Shown here: in pieces, positions 24,015 through 26,482 of the stretch | How the letters are laid out: every line of letters begins with the position of its first letter | How positions within the stretch are numbered: the stretch's first letter is position 1 | Assembly: GCA_900556615.1 (NCBI GenBank) | Contig: USPP01000001.1 | Span: 1-26,482, forward strand | Source of the DNA: an uncultured Eubacteriales bacterium | GTDB lineage: Bacteria > Bacillota > Clostridia > Oscillospirales > CAG-272 | DNA: 26,482 nt | Direction: 5' to 3' | Position numbers and translations under genes: made by a program | The notes under the pieces: model-generated | The model's database searches: none | What the model was told of the DNA's origin: nothing | Seen by the model: only the letters and a program-made list of their open reading frames with translations

Positions 24015-25430
24015 TCAAAAATGAGAGATGAAAAAGGCAAAAACGCCGTCACTGCCGTCCTTCTGCATAACTGATGAAAGCATTTTGTACGATGCTGTAT
24101 TTTCCTTATAGCATTTTGCCTTTACAGATGACAATCCGATCGTATAGAGCGCATAGAAAATAAAGGTTTCAAGCGCTTCCCTTCCATATCCGTGTCTTCC
24201 GTATTCCGGCAATAACCTTACTCCGATTTCAGCGCCTCCTCTGAAATCAAAGCTGTAAAGAATCACTTCACCTATCAGCTTCGTGTTCTTTCTTATCGCA
24301 AAGGTAATTGCGGAACGAGTGGAAAAATCTTTTCGCTGGTCATTATAAAAATAATCGTATTTCGGTAAAGGACAATCCTTTTTATAATCATATCCCCAGT
24401 ATCTATTCAGATCCTCATCAAGACAAAGACGATTGTATTCGGGAATATCTTCATATTTTAGCGCATCATAGACAAGACGCTCCGATGAGAGTTCCGGAAT
24501 ACGCTCAATATGTGAAAGCTCATTCCATACTCTCACATGATATTTTTTAATGATATCGGCAGGTTGGTACTGTAGCTTGGACATTCTCAGTCCCTTGTCA
24601 GAAGCATCGTCCTCACGGTTAAAAAACAAGCAGTCTTTTCCGAAGGCTTCGAGAAAGGCTTTCACCGTCGCCGGATATACGCCCTCGTATTCGCTAAGCG
24701 CCTTTTCGATGTGATCAATAAGCATATTTCCGCATATTTCAGACATACAGAAGGAAATAATTTTCCCGCATAGGCAATAACCGCCGCAAAGAAAATTTTC
24801 ATTTCCTATGTATTCAATCATTTTCTCTGCACGACCGAGTTCGGCATGAGCGCCTCGTGTTTTTTTCTCAAACTCAGATGAAAAGTCATGAAGAAAAGTC
24901 AGGATTTTTTCACGGTCTTCCCTGCCGAATTTTTTAAAAGAGGCTTCCGGATAAAGCTTGTGGAATTTATTTATGTGGTTTCTCTGCCCCGCATACTTCT
25001 TTCCGTTCATTTTTGAAAGTTCATCCAGATTATACAGATAATCTGAATTTCCTCTCTTATATGAGATCTCACAGTTCGGAAAAAGAGAAGTGATTTCCGA
25101 TAGCTTTTCTGCCGGAACATTATCCATTTCAAACGGAATAAAATTTTCCATGCAATATTCGGCTATCTGATTCAATGCTTGTCTTGAAGCTTTGTTGCTG
25201 TCTTGATTTATCGGGTAGTCAAAAACGGTACGGCCGCCGACAATACATTTCACTATCAAAAAGCCTTCCGACACTGTAAATTCCGAATTGAGAATATCAT
25301 TCCACATAAGTTTTATGCCGAGTGAATAATCGCTGATCATGTAGCCGCAGTTCTTATAAAAAGGTAAAATCTCACTAATAGTTTCTCCGCTTATGGGTTT
25401 AAAAGTTAGCATACAGAAATTCACACTCAC
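24015..25430 (-). CDS. DUF2156 domain fused to a GNAT acetyltransferase
   Basis: The 471-residue protein has two acyltransferase-like halves. Residues about 7-300 resemble DUF2156/LPG-synthase C-terminal proteins (GNAT-like fold using aminoacyl or acyl donors): KKYAGQRNHINKFHKLYP, ...GYCLCGKIISFCMSE..., DHIEKALSEYEGVYPATVKAF and NREDDASDKGLRMSKLQYQP. Residues about 315-471 are a RimJ/RimL-type GNAT domain: LIGEVILYSFDFRGGAEIGVRL, LPEYGRHGYGREALETFI (the R/Q-x-x-G-x-G/A acetyl-CoA loop is the GRHGYG part) and CYKENTASYKML. Substrates are unknown. The GTG start overlaps the obgE stop as GTGA, implying coupling. A GTG at 25424 or ATG at 25412 are alternative starts. No strong terminator follows. 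Confidence 0.75.
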   Translation of the reverse strand: MSVNFCMLTFKPISGETISEILPFYKNCGYMISDYSLGIKLMWNDILNSEFTVSEGFLIVKCIVGGRTVFDYPINQDSNKASRQALNQIAEYCMENFIPFEMDNVPAEKLSEITSLFPNCEISYKRGNSDYLYNLDELSKMNGKKYAGQRNHINKFHKLYPEASFKKFGREDREKILTFLHDFSSEFEKKTRGAHAELGRAEKMIEYIGNENFLCGGYCLCGKIISFCMSEICGNMLIDHIEKALSEYEGVYPATVKAFLEAFGKDCLFFNREDDASDKGLRMSKLQYQPADIIKKYHVRVWNELSHIERIPELSSERLVYDALKYEDIPEYNRLCLDEDLNRYWGYDYKKDCPLPKYDYFYNDQRKDFSTRSAITFAIRKNTKLIGEVILYSFDFRGGAEIGVRLLPEYGRHGYGREALETFIFYALYTIGLSSVKAKCYKENTASYKMLSSVMQKDGSDGVFAFFISHF

Positions 25431-26482
25431 CTAATAAAGTCAAATTCAAAATCATACATTTTTACAGTATCTCCATCCTTTACTCCGGCTTGCTCAAGCT
25501 GCTCAATTATTCCGTTGATTCTAAGCATACGCTGAAAGTATGCAAGGGAATCTCTGTCCTCAAAATTCACAGAACCGACAAGACGGAAAAGCCATTCCGA
25601 TTCGCATTCATATATATTGCCGTCTTTAGTAACGGTTATCGTTTTTTCAAGCGGTCCCAAATCTCTCTGTTCCTCATACTCCGGTTCATATACAGTAAGA
25701 GGGGGAAGCGTATCAAGGAAAGCGGAAGTCAAGGATATCAGTTCGTCAATATGAAACCGCGAAACGGCAGATACAAAAATCAGCTTAAGACCGCTATGCT
25801 GAGCGTAATCGGATATCTCCGAAACATGCTCATTATACTCCGGAAGCGCAGAATCGTATTTATTGGCAACGATTATCTGAGGCCTTAACGCAAGCTCGGG
25901 ACTGTATTTACTAAGTTCCGAATTGATAAGCTTGATATCTTCAACCGGGCTCCTGTCACAATCGGCAGAAACATCAACTACATGAAGCATAAGACGGCAT
26001 CTGTCTATATGTCGCAGGAATTTATGTCCGAGTCCCTTTCCTTCCGAAGCTCCTTCAATAAGTCCGGGGATATCTGCCGCCACAAAGCCTTTTCCATTTC
26101 CGGTTTTCACCACGCCGAGATTCGGTGAGAGAGTAGTAAAATCATAATCCGCTATTTTCGGCGTAGCGGAACTTATCACGGAAAGTATCGAGGATTTCCC
26201 GACATTAGGCATCCCGATCAATGCAACATCGGCAAGCATTTTTAGCTCAAATATGACTTCTTTTTCCTCTCCTTTGAGTCCGCTTTTAGCAAAACGCGGG
26301 ATCTGCCTTGTCGGAGTTGCAAAGTGTCTGTTTCCCCAACCGCCGCGTCCGCCTTTGCAAAGAATAAAAGGTTCTCTGTCAGACATGTCAACGATAACCT
26401 TTCCGGTTTCGGCATCTTTGACCACCGTTCCCGGAGGGACAGGGAGAATGATATCATCGGCATTTCCGCCGTGAAATTTATC
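25427..26482 (-). CDS. obgE: Obg/CgtA ribosome-assembly GTPase (5' end outside window)
   Basis: This is the essential GTPase of large ribosomal subunit assembly and stress response. The 351 residues present are the C-terminal part of a protein of about 425; the frame is open to the right edge, so the first about 75 residues are missing. The end of the glycine-rich Obg fold is seen (LPVPPGTVVKDAETG, then LCKGGRGGWGNRHFATP). G motifs are G1 GMPNVGKSS, switch I DFTTLSPNLGVV, G3 DIPGLIEGASEGKGLG, G4 NKYD and G5 SAVS. A C-terminal OCT domain of about 75 residues follows. It is coupled to the downstream DUF2156-GNAT gene by a 4-base overlap. Confidence 0.96.
   Translation of the reverse strand, partial: DKFHGGNADDIILPVPPGTVVKDAETGKVIVDMSDREPFILCKGGRGGWGNRHFATPTRQIPRFAKSGLKGEEKEVIFELKMLADVALIGMPNVGKSSILSVISSATPKIADYDFTTLSPNLGVVKTGNGKGFVAADIPGLIEGASEGKGLGHKFLRHIDRCRLMLHVVDVSADCDRSPVEDIKLINSELSKYSPELALRPQIIVANKYDSALPEYNEHVSEISDYAQHSGLKLIFVSAVSRFHIDELISLTSAFLDTLPPLTVYEPEYEEQRDLGPLEKTITVTKDGNIYECESEWLFRLVGSVNFEDRDSLAYFQRMLRINGIIEQLEQAGVKDGDTVKMYDFEFDFIR

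Overview
The window looks like chromosome of a low-GC, Gram-positive anaerobe of the class Clostridia, probably near the Oscillospirales/Ruminococcaceae. The reasons are strong AGGAGG-type ribosome sites, near-consensus sigma-A promoters, a CIRCE operator before groES-groEL, lipobox lipoproteins, a clostridial glmU/pth/mfd/prsA-like gene neighbourhood, and a BspA-type leucine-rich-repeat surface protein. This placement is inference from gene content. No rRNA, tRNA, CRISPR array or phage module was seen. Almost every gene lies on the minus strand; the only clear plus-strand gene is a HAD phosphatase near 20.8-21.4 kb.

Layout, left to right. (1) 1-145: a GC-rich, self-complementary stretch that may be the end of a structured RNA, then a strong hairpin. 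(2) 254-1934: a Na+/phosphate cotransporter of the NptA type with a PhoU-like tail, split by a frameshift. (3) 1935-2430: a gene-free gap ending in a perfect 20-bp hairpin. (4) 2431-7181: a complete branched-chain amino acid ABC transporter operon, transcribed livJ-livH-livM-livG-livF, from a clear promoter with a 12-bp palindrome at its start site and a strong stem-loop between livJ and livH. (5) 7379-13895: a maintenance cluster in transcription order: a GlmU-type acetyltransferase lacking the uridylyltransferase domain, two abutting TTAA-flanked MITE-like elements, pth, mfd, and a SurA/PrsA-like lipoprotein. (6) 14256-17354: a 1032-residue LRR surface protein with its own consensus promoter. 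(7) 17458-18558: a GT2 glycosyltransferase fused to a GtrA-like membrane domain. (8) 18802-20511: an ABC exporter half-transporter, divergent from the HAD phosphatase at 20751-21401. (9) 21871-23911: groES-groEL with promoter, CIRCE and terminator. (10) 24015-26482: a DUF2156-GNAT fusion translationally coupled to obgE, which runs off the right edge.

Most of the content is housekeeping: amino acid uptake, transcription-coupled repair, peptidyl-tRNA recycling, amino-sugar precursor synthesis, chaperonin and ribosome-assembly GTPase. The unusual points are the paired MITE-like elements where clostridial operons usually carry prs, the acetyltransferase-only GlmU, the split phosphate transporter, the two-acyltransferase fusion next to obgE, and several unannotated hairpins and palindromes at regulatory positions. 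I did not find a convincing novel multi-gene system. The MITE pair is the best candidate for something undescribed.
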